Assembly (NCBI GenBank): GCA_013314715.1
Contig: JABUFC010000030.1
Location: 1-40,914 of the forward strand
Length of the DNA: 40,914 nucleotides
DNA from: Bacteroidales bacterium
Lineage (GTDB): Bacteria > Bacteroidota > Bacteroidia > Bacteroidales > GWA2-32-17
Direction: 5' to 3'
Below are positions 9,449 through 19,769 of the stretch, in pieces. How positions within the stretch are numbered: position 1 is the first letter of the stretch; the number at the start of each line of letters is the position of its first letter. Below the pieces are notes generated by a model. The model did no database searches. It was not told the origin of the DNA and worked only from the letters and a program-made list of their open reading frames with translations. The translations under genes and the position numbers were made by a program.

Positions 9449-9456
9449 CAAAGTTA
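9449..9456 (-). promoter_or_regulatory. -7 promoter element of yqgF (TAACTTTG)
   Basis: On the minus strand TAACTTTG matches TAnnTTTG, with a TTG 20 bases further upstream (9477-9479) at the right distance for a -33 element. Only 4 bases separate it from the start codon, implying a leaderless mRNA. Confidence 0.6.
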
Positions 9457-9520
9457 ATGTAAATATAATGATTGGGCAATGATTCGATTATTTTGGTCGA
9501 TACTTTAAATAATTTTAACC

Positions 9521-10480
9521 TTATATCTGATAATCAAGTTTTTCTATTTGAGGTAATTGTGTTTTAAGCTGGGATATTTTTTGTTTGATCTTTTGTTTAA
9601 ATTGCTCATATTCTTTAGAATCTGGAAACATTGGACGATGATTTATAGCTGCTTGAATTTCTGAAACCTGATTCATAAGTTTACGAGTTTCTGCGTCGAA
9701 ATAAGTTTCGCAAAAACGCTTCCAAACATGTTCAATCCCAATATCAGATGGATGTATCATATCATTAGCATAATATCTGTAATCGCGAAGTTCGTCCATA
9801 AAAATTTCGTAAGAAGGAAAATAAAAAGCATTAGGGTGTTTTTGTAAAAATTCTTTTAATGCAATATGAAGCGTTGCTTTACTTATTTGATTTTGATGTG
9901 CTCCATATTTCAAATACCGAACAGGACTAATAGTAAATACAATATGAGCTTGAGGATTTAAACGATATATATGAGCAGCTATTTTTTCTATGTATGTGCT
10001 TGCTTCGGATATGGATAACATTCTATGATTAAATTTTTGGGGATGCTGTTTATGACAATTGGCAACAATTTGTTTATTCTGTTTTAATTCGTAAACATAG
10101 GCCGTTCCAAAAGTGATAAAAAACCATTGAGTTTTATTTATATAATTAAAAACACGAACAATGGTTGTATTTATATTTTCTAATAAGCGTAATAAATTAG
10201 TATCAGCCCAATGACTATGAAAATAAAATGATTTATAAATATCTTGTTCTTGAAAAAAATCGCTGGCTTGAATTTCTTTTTTATTAACAATAATATTTAA
10301 TGCTAATTCGATAGAAGCCGGATTGTATAATATTCCAAAAGGGTTATCATCTGTATGAAATAAATAATATTTTAACTTTTCGGCAAGGTGAGAAGTAAAA
10401 CACGATCCCATCAGAAATAAACGATCGGTGTAGTTTATTTTATATGGTAATGGTTCAATATGTACGGGTGTGAAATACAT
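9521..10480 (-). CDS. GSCFA-domain protein (SGNH-hydrolase-like)
   Basis: The 319-residue protein carries the name-giving motif GSCFTSHLAEKL at residues 25-36 and, much later, NDMIHPSDIG. Together these look like block I (nucleophile Ser26) and block V (Asp-x-x-His) of the SGNH hydrolase fold, to which GSCFA proteins are related. This suggests an esterase or acyltransferase acting on a glycan or lipid. It lacks a signal peptide. Its ATG overlaps the stop of the upstream subtilase gene (TAATG), and it is the last gene of a seven-gene envelope operon. The substrate is unknown. Confidence 0.85.
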   Translation of the reverse strand: MYFTPVHIEPLPYKINYTDRLFLMGSCFTSHLAEKLKYYLFHTDDNPFGILYNPASIELALNIIVNKKEIQASDFFQEQDIYKSFYFHSHWADTNLLRLLENINTTIVRVFNYINKTQWFFITFGTAYVYELKQNKQIVANCHKQHPQKFNHRMLSISEASTYIEKIAAHIYRLNPQAHIVFTISPVRYLKYGAHQNQISKATLHIALKEFLQKHPNAFYFPSYEIFMDELRDYRYYANDMIHPSDIGIEHVWKRFCETYFDAETRKLMNQVSEIQAAINHRPMFPDSKEYEQFKQKIKQKISQLKTQLPQIEKLDYQI

Positions 10481-12066
10481 TATTTAACTTTTTTAGCAAA
10501 CTTAAGTGCAAGTTTTACAGCTTTTTCGGCATTCACAATACCGCCGGTGATAGACAATTTTTTAAAACTTATAATGCCTTTGTTCTCGGATTGAGTTGGA
10601 ACATATACTTTATGTTTATATTTTACAACTGATTTTAAAATTATTTCTCTTATTTGTTCGGTGTTAAGTTCAGGGAAATAAGACATTAATAGGGCTGCAA
10701 CTCCAGATACAACAGGACAGGCAGCGCTTGTACCATTAGACGATTGAAAACGATGTTGTGGGCGTGTAGAATAAATACGAACACCAGGGGCAAATAAGTC
10801 TACTGATTTTTGTCCGTAATTACTAAAACTTGCTGCTAAAGTTTCGTCGGGTTTAACATTCGAAGCGCCCACATCGAGCCAATAAGGTGTAATAAGTTTT
10901 CCTTTTTCGTCGTATGGAGTAGGGAAATGAAGTATTTCATCATTATTTTCGCTATTATTACCAGCTGCATGGATACAAAGTACCTGTTTTTGGGCAGCTA
11001 TTGCAAGTGCTTTGTCTACCATATATTTTTCGGGCGAATAAGATTTACCAAAACTCATGTTTAAAATGCGTGCACCTTTACGAGCAGCATATTTAATAGC
11101 ATTTGCAACATCTTTATCGCGTTCATCGCCCCCTGGAACTATTCGAAGAACCATAAATTTAATATTATCGGCGATTCCAACGGCATCGTTATTATTATTT
11201 CTATCGGCACCAATAATTCCAGCAACAAAAGTTCCATGGCCACACGATGGTCCCATAATATCGTTATTGCCATAAATGCTATCGTTTATGTTAAATGGAT
11301 CGTCGCCTACTATTGACCTTATGTTGTAATTTGGATTTAATTCTGTATCTAATTTTTTCTTAACATTATTCAGTTCATCTATTAGCATTTTTTCATCGAA
11401 ACCACCTTTATTTATCCGTTCGTACATTCTTGCATAATTACGAATGGTATCGTTGGTTGATTCTTTTAATTGTTTAATATCTTCTTGCGTAATGCTATCT
11501 TTATGCAAAATATTGTTTAGTGCTAATTTAACACGAATGGTTCGTTCATACAAAGATTGAAGCATTTCGTATTCTTTCTTTTTTTGATTTAAGCTTTTTT
11601 CGTAATCTATTTTTACTTTTTTAAACAATTGCCATTCTTGACTTTCTTGTATAGTGAACTTTGTGGTATCTATGTTCTGGTATTTTTTTAATAATCGAGC
11701 ATATAAACGAGTTTTTTCAAGTGTCTCGCTATCAATGTTTTCTCCTTTAGCATTTCCTAGAAAATTCCAGCCATGTATATCATCAACAAAACCGTTTCCA
11801 TCATCATCTTTGCCGTTATTAGGGATCTCGTCAGGGTTTGTCCATAAAAAAGGTTTTAAGTCTTCGTGTATAGTATCAACTCCGCTATCGAGAATAGCTA
11901 CAATAACTGGTGTCGATTTACGATTATTTTTTTGTAACAATTGATATGCCATATCGAGACTAATACCAGCAAAGCCATCATCGTGTAAATCTTTTAAATG
12001 CCAATTACGTTGAGCCCATGATGGCATTAATAATGTTAAGCATAAACTTAAAACCAACCATTTCAT
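10480..12066 (-). CDS. Secreted subtilisin-like serine peptidase (family S8)
   Basis: I choose ATG 12066 because it gives a clean signal peptide (MKWLVLSLCLTLLMPSWA, then Gln) and a one-base TAATG overlap with the upstream glycosyltransferase; an in-frame start at 12105 would add 13 basic residues. The catalytic triad is visible: Asp60 in VAILDSGVD, His277 in GPSCGHGTFVAGI and Ser447 in NGTSAACPVVSG, with Asn370 (AAGNNS) for the oxyanion hole. Between Asp and His there is a charged, mostly helical insertion of roughly 150 residues, unusual for subtilases. No T9SS sorting domain follows the catalytic domain, so the 528-residue protein is probably periplasmic. Confidence 0.93.
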   Translation of the reverse strand: MKWLVLSLCLTLLMPSWAQRNWHLKDLHDDGFAGISLDMAYQLLQKNNRKSTPVIVAILDSGVDTIHEDLKPFLWTNPDEIPNNGKDDDGNGFVDDIHGWNFLGNAKGENIDSETLEKTRLYARLLKKYQNIDTTKFTIQESQEWQLFKKVKIDYEKSLNQKKKEYEMLQSLYERTIRVKLALNNILHKDSITQEDIKQLKESTNDTIRNYARMYERINKGGFDEKMLIDELNNVKKKLDTELNPNYNIRSIVGDDPFNINDSIYGNNDIMGPSCGHGTFVAGIIGADRNNNNDAVGIADNIKFMVLRIVPGGDERDKDVANAIKYAARKGARILNMSFGKSYSPEKYMVDKALAIAAQKQVLCIHAAGNNSENNDEILHFPTPYDEKGKLITPYWLDVGASNVKPDETLAASFSNYGQKSVDLFAPGVRIYSTRPQHRFQSSNGTSAACPVVSGVAALLMSYFPELNTEQIREIILKSVVKYKHKVYVPTQSENKGIISFKKLSITGGIVNAEKAVKLALKFAKKVK

Positions 12067-12974
12067 TATATTTCTACTTTGGTTAATAATCCTTTTAATA
12101 CCCAAAACCTAAAACGCAACAACATGATTCCTTTTGCAGGCTTTAAGCAGATAGTATAATAAACAAATAATGCAAAACTTACAGCCCATTTAATAATTTC
12201 AGAGATTATTTTAGAAAAAACTCCTTGTTTACTTTGTGTGATACGAATATGCTCGCTTCGCCCAACTCCTATAGCTTGTTTTTTTATAAAATCGACTTTA
12301 GTTCTAAAATCGGGAACTAGATGATAAATAACTGCCGTATGCAAATAATATACTTTTTCGTTGCCCTTGTATATTCGTTGAAACATATCTTTTTCTTCGC
12401 TTCCCATCATATTACGTCCTATACGCCCAAGATTAGGATTAAACAAGCCATATTTTTTAAATAATGAGCGATGAAAAATCATATTGGAACCACGAGGATA
12501 ATAGTTTTTCTTAAAAAATTGACTCTTTTTATATGGTTTAAAATATCCAAACAAGGAACCTAAATAATTTGTATACCAATGAGGTGGTGGGCTTAAAAAT
12601 TCTAGCAAAATAGGTCCCCCTAAAGCTTTAACATCGTGAGTCGTTTTTATAAAACGAATAAGTTCGGTGGTATAATTTTTGTCAACGTAGGCATCATCGT
12701 CCAAAAAAGCTAACCACTCAGCTGTTGACACTTCAATAGCCTTATTGCGAGCATGCGAAAGCCCTTGTTTTTCTTCGTTGGCATATACAATAGAAAGCTG
12801 TGGGTTTTCGGCTACAAATTTTTCTATTATCTGTGTAGTATTATCAGTAGAATTATTATTAATTATAACAATTTCAAAATCATTAGTATTATTTTGTAAT
12901 GCTAATGCTTTTAGTGCTTGTGGTAAATATTCAGCTCTATTATAAGTACAAATAATATGGGCAATTAACGGCAT
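12066..12974 (-). CDS. Family 2 glycosyltransferase
   Basis: The 302-residue GT-A enzyme starts with IICTYNRAEYLPQALKAL, continues with IVIINNNSTDNT (nucleotide-sugar binding) and has the metal-binding LDDDAYVD motif near residue 95. The segment MGSEEKDMFQRI supplies the later acidic motif of the fold. The C-terminal 60 residues are hydrophobic and basic, suggesting membrane association. It probably adds a sugar to a cell-surface polysaccharide or glycoprotein glycan. The gene begins 4 bases after gldB and overlaps the subtilase start by one base. Donor and acceptor cannot be predicted. Confidence 0.9.
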   Translation of the reverse strand: MPLIAHIICTYNRAEYLPQALKALALQNNTNDFEIVIINNNSTDNTTQIIEKFVAENPQLSIVYANEEKQGLSHARNKAIEVSTAEWLAFLDDDAYVDKNYTTELIRFIKTTHDVKALGGPILLEFLSPPPHWYTNYLGSLFGYFKPYKKSQFFKKNYYPRGSNMIFHRSLFKKYGLFNPNLGRIGRNMMGSEEKDMFQRIYKGNEKVYYLHTAVIYHLVPDFRTKVDFIKKQAIGVGRSEHIRITQSKQGVFSKIISEIIKWAVSFALFVYYTICLKPAKGIMLLRFRFWVLKGLLTKVEI

Positions 12975-12978
12975 ATTA

Positions 12979-13980
12979 CTATGGATTATATTCAGAATAC
13001 TGAATTATTTTTTGAGCATCTTTTTCGGACATAATTTCTTGCAAAGAAACAGAAGAGTTTTTTTTCATATATTGTTTTACAATACGATAACCTAACCATA
13101 CAGCAGCACGGGCAGGCGATTGACGAGGAAATGAAGTAGTAAATGGTCCATCGTTGGTATATCGTTTAATATCCATTAAGTCTGTGCTAAACAACATTTT
13201 TTTATCGATTAAATATTGCCACATACTGCGTTCACTATTTTCGCACCAAATCAATTGTTGGTTAGAGAAACCAAATTTTAAAGTATCATCCAATTCTGGT
13301 AAAAGTTTATCTAATAAAAATTGAATTTTACCTTCATAAACGATATGTGCAAGAACATTATCCTGCTCTGTTTCAAATGGGAATAAACCATATAAATAGT
13401 AACGTAAAGCATCAACTGGAATATATTCTTTATACATTTTTTTTCGTTGATATTGAGGTAATCCTAATCGGAGATAAAAATCGTAATTTTCGCCTAAATA
13501 CTTATCTAAGCCAATACCAATAATACTATCAGTTGTAATAACAGATTGATTAAAGCCGCCGTGGTAATAATAAACTTTAGGTATAGGTTTATTAGGGAAA
13601 TAATATGCAAGATACGAAATAGCTTGTTGTATTTGTGTTTCAATAGGCTTTAAATCGGCAAATTGAGTTTTAATTTCGTTATATACTTGTCTCATCCTAA
13701 AATCGGCAACAAATTGTTGTAATAATTGAGCACAACGTTGTTCTTCGGGATATCCAATATGAATAACATTCGAAGTAAATAATTCGAAAAAAGGACTGTA
13801 ATTTTGAATAAAAGCTGGAATTGAATTGGGAATACTATCTATGGGAGTTTCGAACAAATCTTTGTAAAACAAATACGTTTTAATTTGAATGGGTTTAACC
13901 CTTGGAGGTTTTTCTTTGTCTTCCTCGCAAGCACTAAAAAACAAAACTATAAACAAAACCATTATCCATTTGTGGACCAT
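12979..13980 (-). CDS. gldB: GldB-like gliding-motility lipoprotein
   Basis: The protein opens with a lipoprotein signal (MVHKWIMVLFIVLFFSAC, Cys18). Its 333 residues show the GldB pattern: YFPNKPIPKVYYYHGGFN, GIGLDKYLGENYDFY and the C-terminal DGPFTTSFPRQSPARAAVWLGYRIVKQYM. In Flavobacterium johnsoniae GldB is an essential gliding lipoprotein tied to T9SS-dependent motility; related proteins also occur in non-gliding relatives, so motility itself is not proven here. It is set in the envelope operon, 5 bases after the aminotransferase gene. Confidence 0.82.
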   Translation of the reverse strand: MVHKWIMVLFIVLFFSACEEDKEKPPRVKPIQIKTYLFYKDLFETPIDSIPNSIPAFIQNYSPFFELFTSNVIHIGYPEEQRCAQLLQQFVADFRMRQVYNEIKTQFADLKPIETQIQQAISYLAYYFPNKPIPKVYYYHGGFNQSVITTDSIIGIGLDKYLGENYDFYLRLGLPQYQRKKMYKEYIPVDALRYYLYGLFPFETEQDNVLAHIVYEGKIQFLLDKLLPELDDTLKFGFSNQQLIWCENSERSMWQYLIDKKMLFSTDLMDIKRYTNDGPFTTSFPRQSPARAAVWLGYRIVKQYMKKNSSVSLQEIMSEKDAQKIIQYSEYNP

Positions 13981-13985
13981 CGAAA

Positions 13986-15113
13986 CTAAGGTTTAAAATT
14001 TTTAATCGTTTGGCAAATATACGACAATTGTTCGTGGCTTAACTCGGTGTGCATAGGTAGAGATATAATATTTTGGGCAACATAGTTTGCATTTTTGAAA
14101 TCGTAAATATTAAAATTAAAATGTGCATAAGCTTTTTGTAAGTGAATAGGCACAGGATAATATATCATGGTGGGAATTTTGTTTTCTTGTAAATAATCTT
14201 TAAATGGTTCACGAATTCCTTCTTTTAACAAAATGCTATACTGATGAAAAATATGATTGCTGTTAGTTACTCGTTTGGGGATTTGAAGCCACGATAAGCT
14301 TCCAAGTTCTTTATCATAAAATGCTGCTGCTTGTTGACGTTTAAGATGATATTGGTCTAATTTTTTAAGTTTTACCGATAAAATAGCAGCCTGAATAGAA
14401 TCGAGTCGCGAATTAACTCCAATATGGTCGTGGTAATATCGTTTCGTCATTCCATGATTGGCAATCGATCGGATCATCATTGCTAAGTTGTCGTCTTGTG
14501 TATAAAGCGCACCTCCATCGCCAAAGCATCCTAAGTTTTTAGATGGGAAAAAAGATGTACATCCTATATGCCCAATAGTACCAGCTTTAGCTTTTTGTCC
14601 ATTCGAAAAGTAATATTCGCATCCCAATGCCTGAGCCACATCTTCAATAACATAAAGATTATGTTGTTGTGCAATATTCATAATAGATTCCATATCGGCA
14701 CATTGACCAAATAAGTGAACTGGGATAATTGCTTTTGTTTTGGGTGTTATTTTTGATTTTATTTGATTTACATCTATTAAAAACGTACGAGGGTCAATAT
14801 CTATTAAAACAGGTTTAAGTCCAAGTAAGGCTATAACTTCTGCTGTAGCAATAAATGTAAAAGTAGTAGTAATAATTTCATCTCCTGGCTTTAAATTTAA
14901 CGCCATAAGTGCAATTTGAAGTGCATCGGTACCATTTCCACACGAAATGACATTTTTAACCGATAAATAATGAGCTAATTGTTTTTCGAAATCGGTTACT
15001 TCGGTTCCTTTTACAAACGATGTTTTTTGAATAACCGAAAAAATAGCTTCATCAATTTCTTGTTTTATTTCGAGATATTGGTTGTATAAATCAACCATTT
15101 TAATTTCTTCCAT
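13986..15113 (-). CDS. DegT/DnrJ/EryC1/StrS-type sugar aminotransferase
   Basis: This PLP enzyme family transfers an amino group to a nucleotide-linked keto sugar. Visible signs are the SCGNGTDALQIAL block near residues 58-69, Asp158 in VIEDVAQALGC for the PLP nitrogen, and the Schiff-base lysine Lys192 in CTSFFPSKNLGCFGDGG. The last motif resembles enzymes of the WbpE type that make UDP-diacetamido sugars, but the product is not certain. The 375-residue length is normal. ATG 15113 lies three bases after the glutaminyl cyclase stop; ATG 15098 is an alternative start. It fits with the neighbouring glycosyltransferase in glycan synthesis. Confidence 0.9.
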   Translation of the reverse strand: MEEIKMVDLYNQYLEIKQEIDEAIFSVIQKTSFVKGTEVTDFEKQLAHYLSVKNVISCGNGTDALQIALMALNLKPGDEIITTTFTFIATAEVIALLGLKPVLIDIDPRTFLIDVNQIKSKITPKTKAIIPVHLFGQCADMESIMNIAQQHNLYVIEDVAQALGCEYYFSNGQKAKAGTIGHIGCTSFFPSKNLGCFGDGGALYTQDDNLAMMIRSIANHGMTKRYYHDHIGVNSRLDSIQAAILSVKLKKLDQYHLKRQQAAAFYDKELGSLSWLQIPKRVTNSNHIFHQYSILLKEGIREPFKDYLQENKIPTMIYYPVPIHLQKAYAHFNFNIYDFKNANYVAQNIISLPMHTELSHEQLSYICQTIKNFKP

Positions 15114-15116
15114 AAT

Positions 15117-16214
15117 CTATTTTTTTGCCATTATTTCTACCTGATATATTTCAGGCCAATATTTACCTGTTACAAACATACGCTTAGTAGCAAAATCGTA
15201 TGCTATTCCATTTAATACATCTACTTGTCTTTTAACTTTATTTTTATTCAAAAGATTTTTAAAATTTATTTTCCCTTCTACTACTCCATTCTCTGGATTA
15301 ATGATAACTATATCATCGGTTTGATAGACATTTGCATAAATTTTTCCGCCAATATTTTCGAGTTCGTTTAAATAAGTTACAGGTCCAATATGATTATATA
15401 CTTCTATGCGTTTAACTTCTGTAAATGTTTCAGGATTTAAAAAATATAGTGTGTTAGAACCATCGCTCATGACTAATAAATCGTTATATTTCGTAATTCC
15501 CCACCCTTCTGTGTTAAATTCAAATGTTCTGATAAGTTTAAAAGATTCTAAATCGTATTCGTATGCAATATGCGACTGCCAAGTAAGCTGGTATATTTTA
15601 TTTTTATAAATAACAATCCCCTCGCCAAAAACATTATTCGGTAAATTATAGCTTTGTAATAATTGTCCTGTTTCGAGTTTATAACGACGCAACATAGACT
15701 CGCCATATTGACCGCTTCCTTCGTACATAATACCATTGTAAAACTCTAACCCCTGAGTGTACGATTTATCGTCATGTGGAAAACTTTTTATAACTTTGTA
15801 TGTATATTCTAAGGGTGGATGCGCTGCTTTTAAAACGACTTGTAGTTGAGCAAACTTCGATTCGTGTAAAGTTTTTAATTCTATTTGAATAGAGTTACGA
15901 CCTAAAGAAAGACTATCGGTATTTAAAATAATATTTCCCCCATCAATATCAAACCTATAAAATGGTTTTTGATTTATAGAAATACTAATACTATCTTTAT
16001 TTTGAAGGCTTAAATTATTAAATATTACTTTAATTTTATCGCCCAGTGAAAAGACTTTTCCGTTTTCAGGGCTATTCACTTGAATTGAATTAGCTACATT
16101 TACCAAATTTGTGTCGTTATTAACGGTTTTTTTTTCTGTATCTTTACTATTGCATGCAGCTAATATAATTAAAATTGCTATAAAAAATAGCTTTTGATTT
16201 ATTTTATTTTCCAT
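15117..16214 (-). CDS. Glutaminyl-peptide cyclotransferase (beta-propeller type), lipoprotein
   Basis: The protein has a lipobox ([12 protein letters not shown], Cys21), an N-terminal extension of about 110 residues that looks Ig-like, and then the glutamine cyclotransferase propeller: [25 protein letters not shown] and [26 protein letters not shown] are hallmark blocks. The enzyme turns an N-terminal Gln of exported proteins into pyroglutamate. This fits the window, since four nearby signal peptides are predicted to leave Gln at position +1. Its first 16 bases overlap the end of cysS. The Ig-like reading of the extension is an inference. Confidence 0.9.
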   Translation of the reverse strand: MENKINQKLFFIAILIILAACNSKDTEKKTVNNDTNLVNVANSIQVNSPENGKVFSLGDKIKVIFNNLSLQNKDSISISINQKPFYRFDIDGGNIILNTDSLSLGRNSIQIELKTLHESKFAQLQVVLKAAHPPLEYTYKVIKSFPHDDKSYTQGLEFYNGIMYEGSGQYGESMLRRYKLETGQLLQSYNLPNNVFGEGIVIYKNKIYQLTWQSHIAYEYDLESFKLIRTFEFNTEGWGITKYNDLLVMSDGSNTLYFLNPETFTEVKRIEVYNHIGPVTYLNELENIGGKIYANVYQTDDIVIINPENGVVEGKINFKNLLNKNKVKRQVDVLNGIAYDFATKRMFVTGKYWPEIYQVEIMAKK

Positions 16215-17665
16215 TCTGTTCCATTTTTAGTATCTTTAATTTCAATACCTATTTCGTTGAGCTTATTACGAATACGATCGGAGGTTTCAAAATCTTTTCG
16301 AAGTTTAGCTTGTTGACGCTCATCAAGTATAATTGTTATTACTTTTTCTAATAATTCGTTGTTCGATTGATGGGCTAATGGCTCTAGTCCTAAAATATTA
16401 AATATTATATCATTATATAATTTTTGAATAGCTTCGATATCATCTTTGCTTAAATGTTCGTTTTCTTGATAAGCCGAATTAATAATTTTTACTATTTCAA
16501 AAAATTGTGCTAAAACAATAGGAGTATTCAAATCATCATTAAGTGCATCGAAACATTTTTTTCGAATAACATCCATGTTAAATGAAGACGAGGATGCTGG
16601 TTTTATTTTGCTTAAAATAGTGTATGCTTCCATTAGTCGCAAAAATCCTTTTTCTGCAGCAATCAAAGCTTCGTTCGAAAAATCGAGTGTTCCTCTATAA
16701 TGTGCTTGTAACACAAAGAAACGTATCACCATAGGATGAAAAGCCTGAGTAAGCAGTTTATTATTACCGGTAAATAATTCTTCGAGTGTGATAAAATTTC
16801 CAAGCGACTTACCCATTTTTTGACCATTGATAGTGATAAGATTATTGTGCATCCAATAACGAACCGAATCTTTGCCATTAAATGCAACACTTTGGGCTAT
16901 TTCGCATTCGTGGTGTGGAAACATTAAATCCATGCCTCCTCCATGAATATCAAATTCTTCGCCTAAATATTTGGTACTCATAACGGAACACTCGAGATGC
17001 CAACCTGGGAAGCCTTCTCCCCAGGGCGACCGCCAACGCATAATATGCTCAGGTGCTGCTTTTTTCCACAATGCAAAATCGAACGGATGTCGCTTTTCAT
17101 CTTGCCCATCTAATTCGCGTGTTGTAGCATATAAATCTTCTAATTTACGACCCGAAAGTTTACCATAATGAAATTTTTGAGCATATTTGTCAACATCAAA
17201 ATATATTGACCCTTTCGATTCATAGGCATATCCCTTATCGATAATACGTTGTATCCATTCCTGTTGTTCAATAATATGACCCGAAGCATGGGGTTCTATA
17301 TTAGGACGCAATACACCCATTTGATCCATAAAATAATGATATCGATTGGTATAATATTGAACCACTTCCATGGGTTCGAGTTGCTCGAGGCGTGCTTTTT
17401 TAGCTATTTTATCTTCACCGTTATCAGCATCATTTTCGAGATGCCCTACATCGGTTATGTTGCGTACATATCTTACTTTATAGCCTAAAAATTTTAGGTA
17501 TCTAAACAATACATCAAAAACAACAGCCGGACGAGCATGACCTAAATGTGGATCCCCATAAACCGTTGGTCCACAAACATAAAGTCCAACATGGGGTGAA
17601 TGAATAGGTATAAATTGTTCTTTTTTACGACTTAATGTATTATAAATAAACAAAGAATGCTCCAT
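16199..17665 (-). CDS. cysS: Cysteinyl-tRNA synthetase
   Basis: This class I synthetase charges tRNA-Cys. The HIGH motif is present as HLGH (residues 40-43) and the KMSKS motif as KMGKS in [11 protein letters not shown]. Zinc ligands are seen at Cys31 ([15 protein letters not shown]), in WHLECSV and in [10 protein letters not shown]. The 488-residue length is standard. It is the first gene of the minus-strand operon running down to the GSCFA gene and is divergent from mnmG across 185 AT-rich bases. The KMGKS variant is mild and unlikely to affect function. Confidence 0.97.
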   Translation of the reverse strand: MEHSLFIYNTLSRKKEQFIPIHSPHVGLYVCGPTVYGDPHLGHARPAVVFDVLFRYLKFLGYKVRYVRNITDVGHLENDADNGEDKIAKKARLEQLEPMEVVQYYTNRYHYFMDQMGVLRPNIEPHASGHIIEQQEWIQRIIDKGYAYESKGSIYFDVDKYAQKFHYGKLSGRKLEDLYATTRELDGQDEKRHPFDFALWKKAAPEHIMRWRSPWGEGFPGWHLECSVMSTKYLGEEFDIHGGGMDLMFPHHECEIAQSVAFNGKDSVRYWMHNNLITINGQKMGKSLGNFITLEELFTGNNKLLTQAFHPMVIRFFVLQAHYRGTLDFSNEALIAAEKGFLRLMEAYTILSKIKPASSSSFNMDVIRKKCFDALNDDLNTPIVLAQFFEIVKIINSAYQENEHLSKDDIEAIQKLYNDIIFNILGLEPLAHQSNNELLEKVITIILDERQQAKLRKDFETSDRIRNKLNEIGIEIKDTKNGTEWKIK

Positions 17666-17838
17666 ATTTAAAAAATTTTGTGCGAATTTACTAAATATTT
17701 GTGTAGTATTTTGTAAAGTAATGATTCAATATTTTTAAAATAAAGGTTTTATAATAAAAGCCTTCCTACATCATTTTTTAAGTAAAAAAGAAAGCTTTTT
17801 TATATTCTCTACTCATTCATCATTAAATATTTATACAC

Positions 17839-17846
17839 TATCTTTG
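17839..17846 (+). promoter_or_regulatory. -7 promoter element of mnmG (TATCTTTG)
   Basis: TATCTTTG fits TAnnTTTG and ends 4 bases before ATG 17851, the same spacing as at yqgF, implying leaderless transcription. I see no clear -33 TTG. Confidence 0.5.
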
Positions 17847-17850
17847 CAAC

Positions 17851-19731
17851 ATGCTAGATTTGAATTATGATATTATTGTGGTAGGAGCTGGTCATGCGGG
17901 TTCCGAAGCAGCCGCAGCAGCCGCTCATTTGGGAGCCAAAACGCTTCTGATTACTCACGACATGACTAAAATTGCACAAATGTCGTGCAACCCTGCTATG
18001 GGTGGCATAGCTAAAGGGCAAATATTACGCGAAATAGATGCTTTGGGTGGCGTATCTGGAATTATAACCGATTTAACTACCATTCAATATCGAATGCTCA
18101 ACCGAAGTAAAGGACCAGCGATGTGGAGTCCACGCGTTCAATGCGACCGTGCACTCTTTTCGCTCGAATGGCGTAAATATTTAGAAAATACCGACAACCT
18201 TTCATTCTGGCAAGATGATGTCATAGAATTGCTTATCGAAAACAACAAAGTAAGAGGGGTAAAAACATCTATAGGTGTTGAATTTAAAGCACAAGCAGTT
18301 GTTTTAACAAATGGCACTTTTTTAAATGGTTTAATTTACATCGGTAATTTTAAAACCCAAGGAGGGCGTATTTCCGAGCCTGCTTCGTATAGATTGACAG
18401 CCCAACTCAGCCAATTGGGTTTTTCGGTTGGAAGAATGAAAACCGGTACTCCTGCCCGCCTCGATGGTAGAACCATCGATTTCTCAAAACTCATAGAACA
18501 ACCCGGTGATGAAATTCAAGATAAATTCAGCTTTTTACCACATATAAAAACCACCCTTCCCCAACGCAGTTGTTATATTACATATACCAATAAACAAGCT
18601 CATGCCATACTAGAAAGTGCCTTTGATGTTGCACCCTTGTTTAATGGCACTATTCAAAGTATTGGTCCTCGTTACTGTCCTAGTATTGAAACAAAATTAG
18701 TAACTTTTAAAGATAAAGATAGTCATCATTTATTTATTGAGCCCGAAGGTGTAAATACACACGAATATTATGTCAATGGTTTTTCGAGTAGTTTACCATG
18801 GAATGTTCAATACGAAGCATTACGAAAAATCCCCGGATTAGAACAAGTAAAGTTATTTAGACCGGGTTATGCTATTGAATACGATTATTTCGACCCTACT
18901 CAATTATTCCCTAGTTTAGAGACAAAACTCATCGATTCACTTTTTTTTGCCGGACAAATCAATGGAACTACCGGTTACGAAGAAGCCGCTGCACAAGGAT
19001 TAATGGCAGGCATCAACGCTGTACAAAAAATAAAAAATGCCGAACCTATTGTTTTAAAACGCGATGAAGCTTATATCGGTGTTCTTATTGACGATTTAGT
19101 AACCAAAGGCGTAGATGAACCCTACAGAATGTTTACTTCACGAGCAGAATATCGCATACTTCTGCGCCAAGACAATGCCGACCAACGCTTAACTCCCTTA
19201 GGTTATCGTTTAGGCTTAGCTAACAAAGAACGATACGATTTGCTTCAAACAAAAAAGCTATTTACCGAACAATTAGTTGAATTCATTAAAGACTATTCTG
19301 TTGAACCCGAACAAGTAAATGCATTATTGGAGCAAAATCAATCAGCACCACTTAAACAAAAAGTCAAACTTCGCGATGTGCTTAGCCGTCCTCAAGTTAA
19401 CATCAACGCCCTTTTAGCTTTGATTAAACCTATGAATAACTTGGTAAATGCTATGCCCGAAGAAATACGCTTTCACGTACTTGAGCAAGCCGAAATTGCT
19501 ATCAAATATGCCGGTTATATTGAACGCGAACAAATGATGGCAGATAAAATTAATAAATTTGAAAATTTGAAGATACCAGAACACTTTGATTACCATAAAC
19601 TTAATTCACTTTCAACGGAGGCAAGAGAAAAACTATCTAAGATAAAACCCTCGTCTATTGGGCAAGCCTCAAGAATACCCGGAGTATCTCCTTCGGACAT
19701 TCATATTTTATTAGTATATTTGGGTAGATAA
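17851..19731 (+). CDS. mnmG: tRNA uridine-5-carboxymethylaminomethyl modification enzyme (GidA)
   Basis: MnmG works with MnmE (not in the window) to modify the wobble uridine of certain tRNAs. The FAD-binding motif VVGAGHAGSEAAAAAAHLG is at residues 10-28, followed by the family signatures SCNPAMGGIAKGQ, GRMKTGTPARLDGRT and GQINGTTGYEEAAAQGL. The 626-residue length is normal. In many bacteria gidA lies beside the replication origin; here a parS site follows its stop codon directly, which agrees with that position. The gene heads the mnmG-ade-uvrC series. Confidence 0.97.
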   Translation: MLDLNYDIIVVGAGHAGSEAAAAAAHLGAKTLLITHDMTKIAQMSCNPAMGGIAKGQILREIDALGGVSGIITDLTTIQYRMLNRSKGPAMWSPRVQCDRALFSLEWRKYLENTDNLSFWQDDVIELLIENNKVRGVKTSIGVEFKAQAVVLTNGTFLNGLIYIGNFKTQGGRISEPASYRLTAQLSQLGFSVGRMKTGTPARLDGRTIDFSKLIEQPGDEIQDKFSFLPHIKTTLPQRSCYITYTNKQAHAILESAFDVAPLFNGTIQSIGPRYCPSIETKLVTFKDKDSHHLFIEPEGVNTHEYYVNGFSSSLPWNVQYEALRKIPGLEQVKLFRPGYAIEYDYFDPTQLFPSLETKLIDSLFFAGQINGTTGYEEAAAQGLMAGINAVQKIKNAEPIVLKRDEAYIGVLIDDLVTKGVDEPYRMFTSRAEYRILLRQDNADQRLTPLGYRLGLANKERYDLLQTKKLFTEQLVEFIKDYSVEPEQVNALLEQNQSAPLKQKVKLRDVLSRPQVNINALLALIKPMNNLVNAMPEEIRFHVLEQAEIAIKYAGYIEREQMMADKINKFENLKIPEHFDYHKLNSLSTEAREKLSKIKPSSIGQASRIPGVSPSDIHILLVYLGR

Positions 19732-19736
19732 AAAAA

Positions 19737-19752
19737 TGTTTCACGTGAAACA
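19737..19752. promoter_or_regulatory. parS centromere-like site 1
   Basis: TGTTTCACGTGAAACA is a perfect 16-base palindrome and matches the widely conserved ParB-binding parS sequence. It sits 5 bases after the mnmG stop and 17 bases before the ade start. Confidence 0.88.
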
Positions 19753-19769
19753 AAAAATTTTTAAGACTT

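Noticed and set aside
17777-17805. A-rich hairpin (AAAAAAG/CTTTTTT) between cysS and mnmG
   Set aside because: It lies between divergent genes where no terminator is needed, and is built almost wholly from A and T runs.
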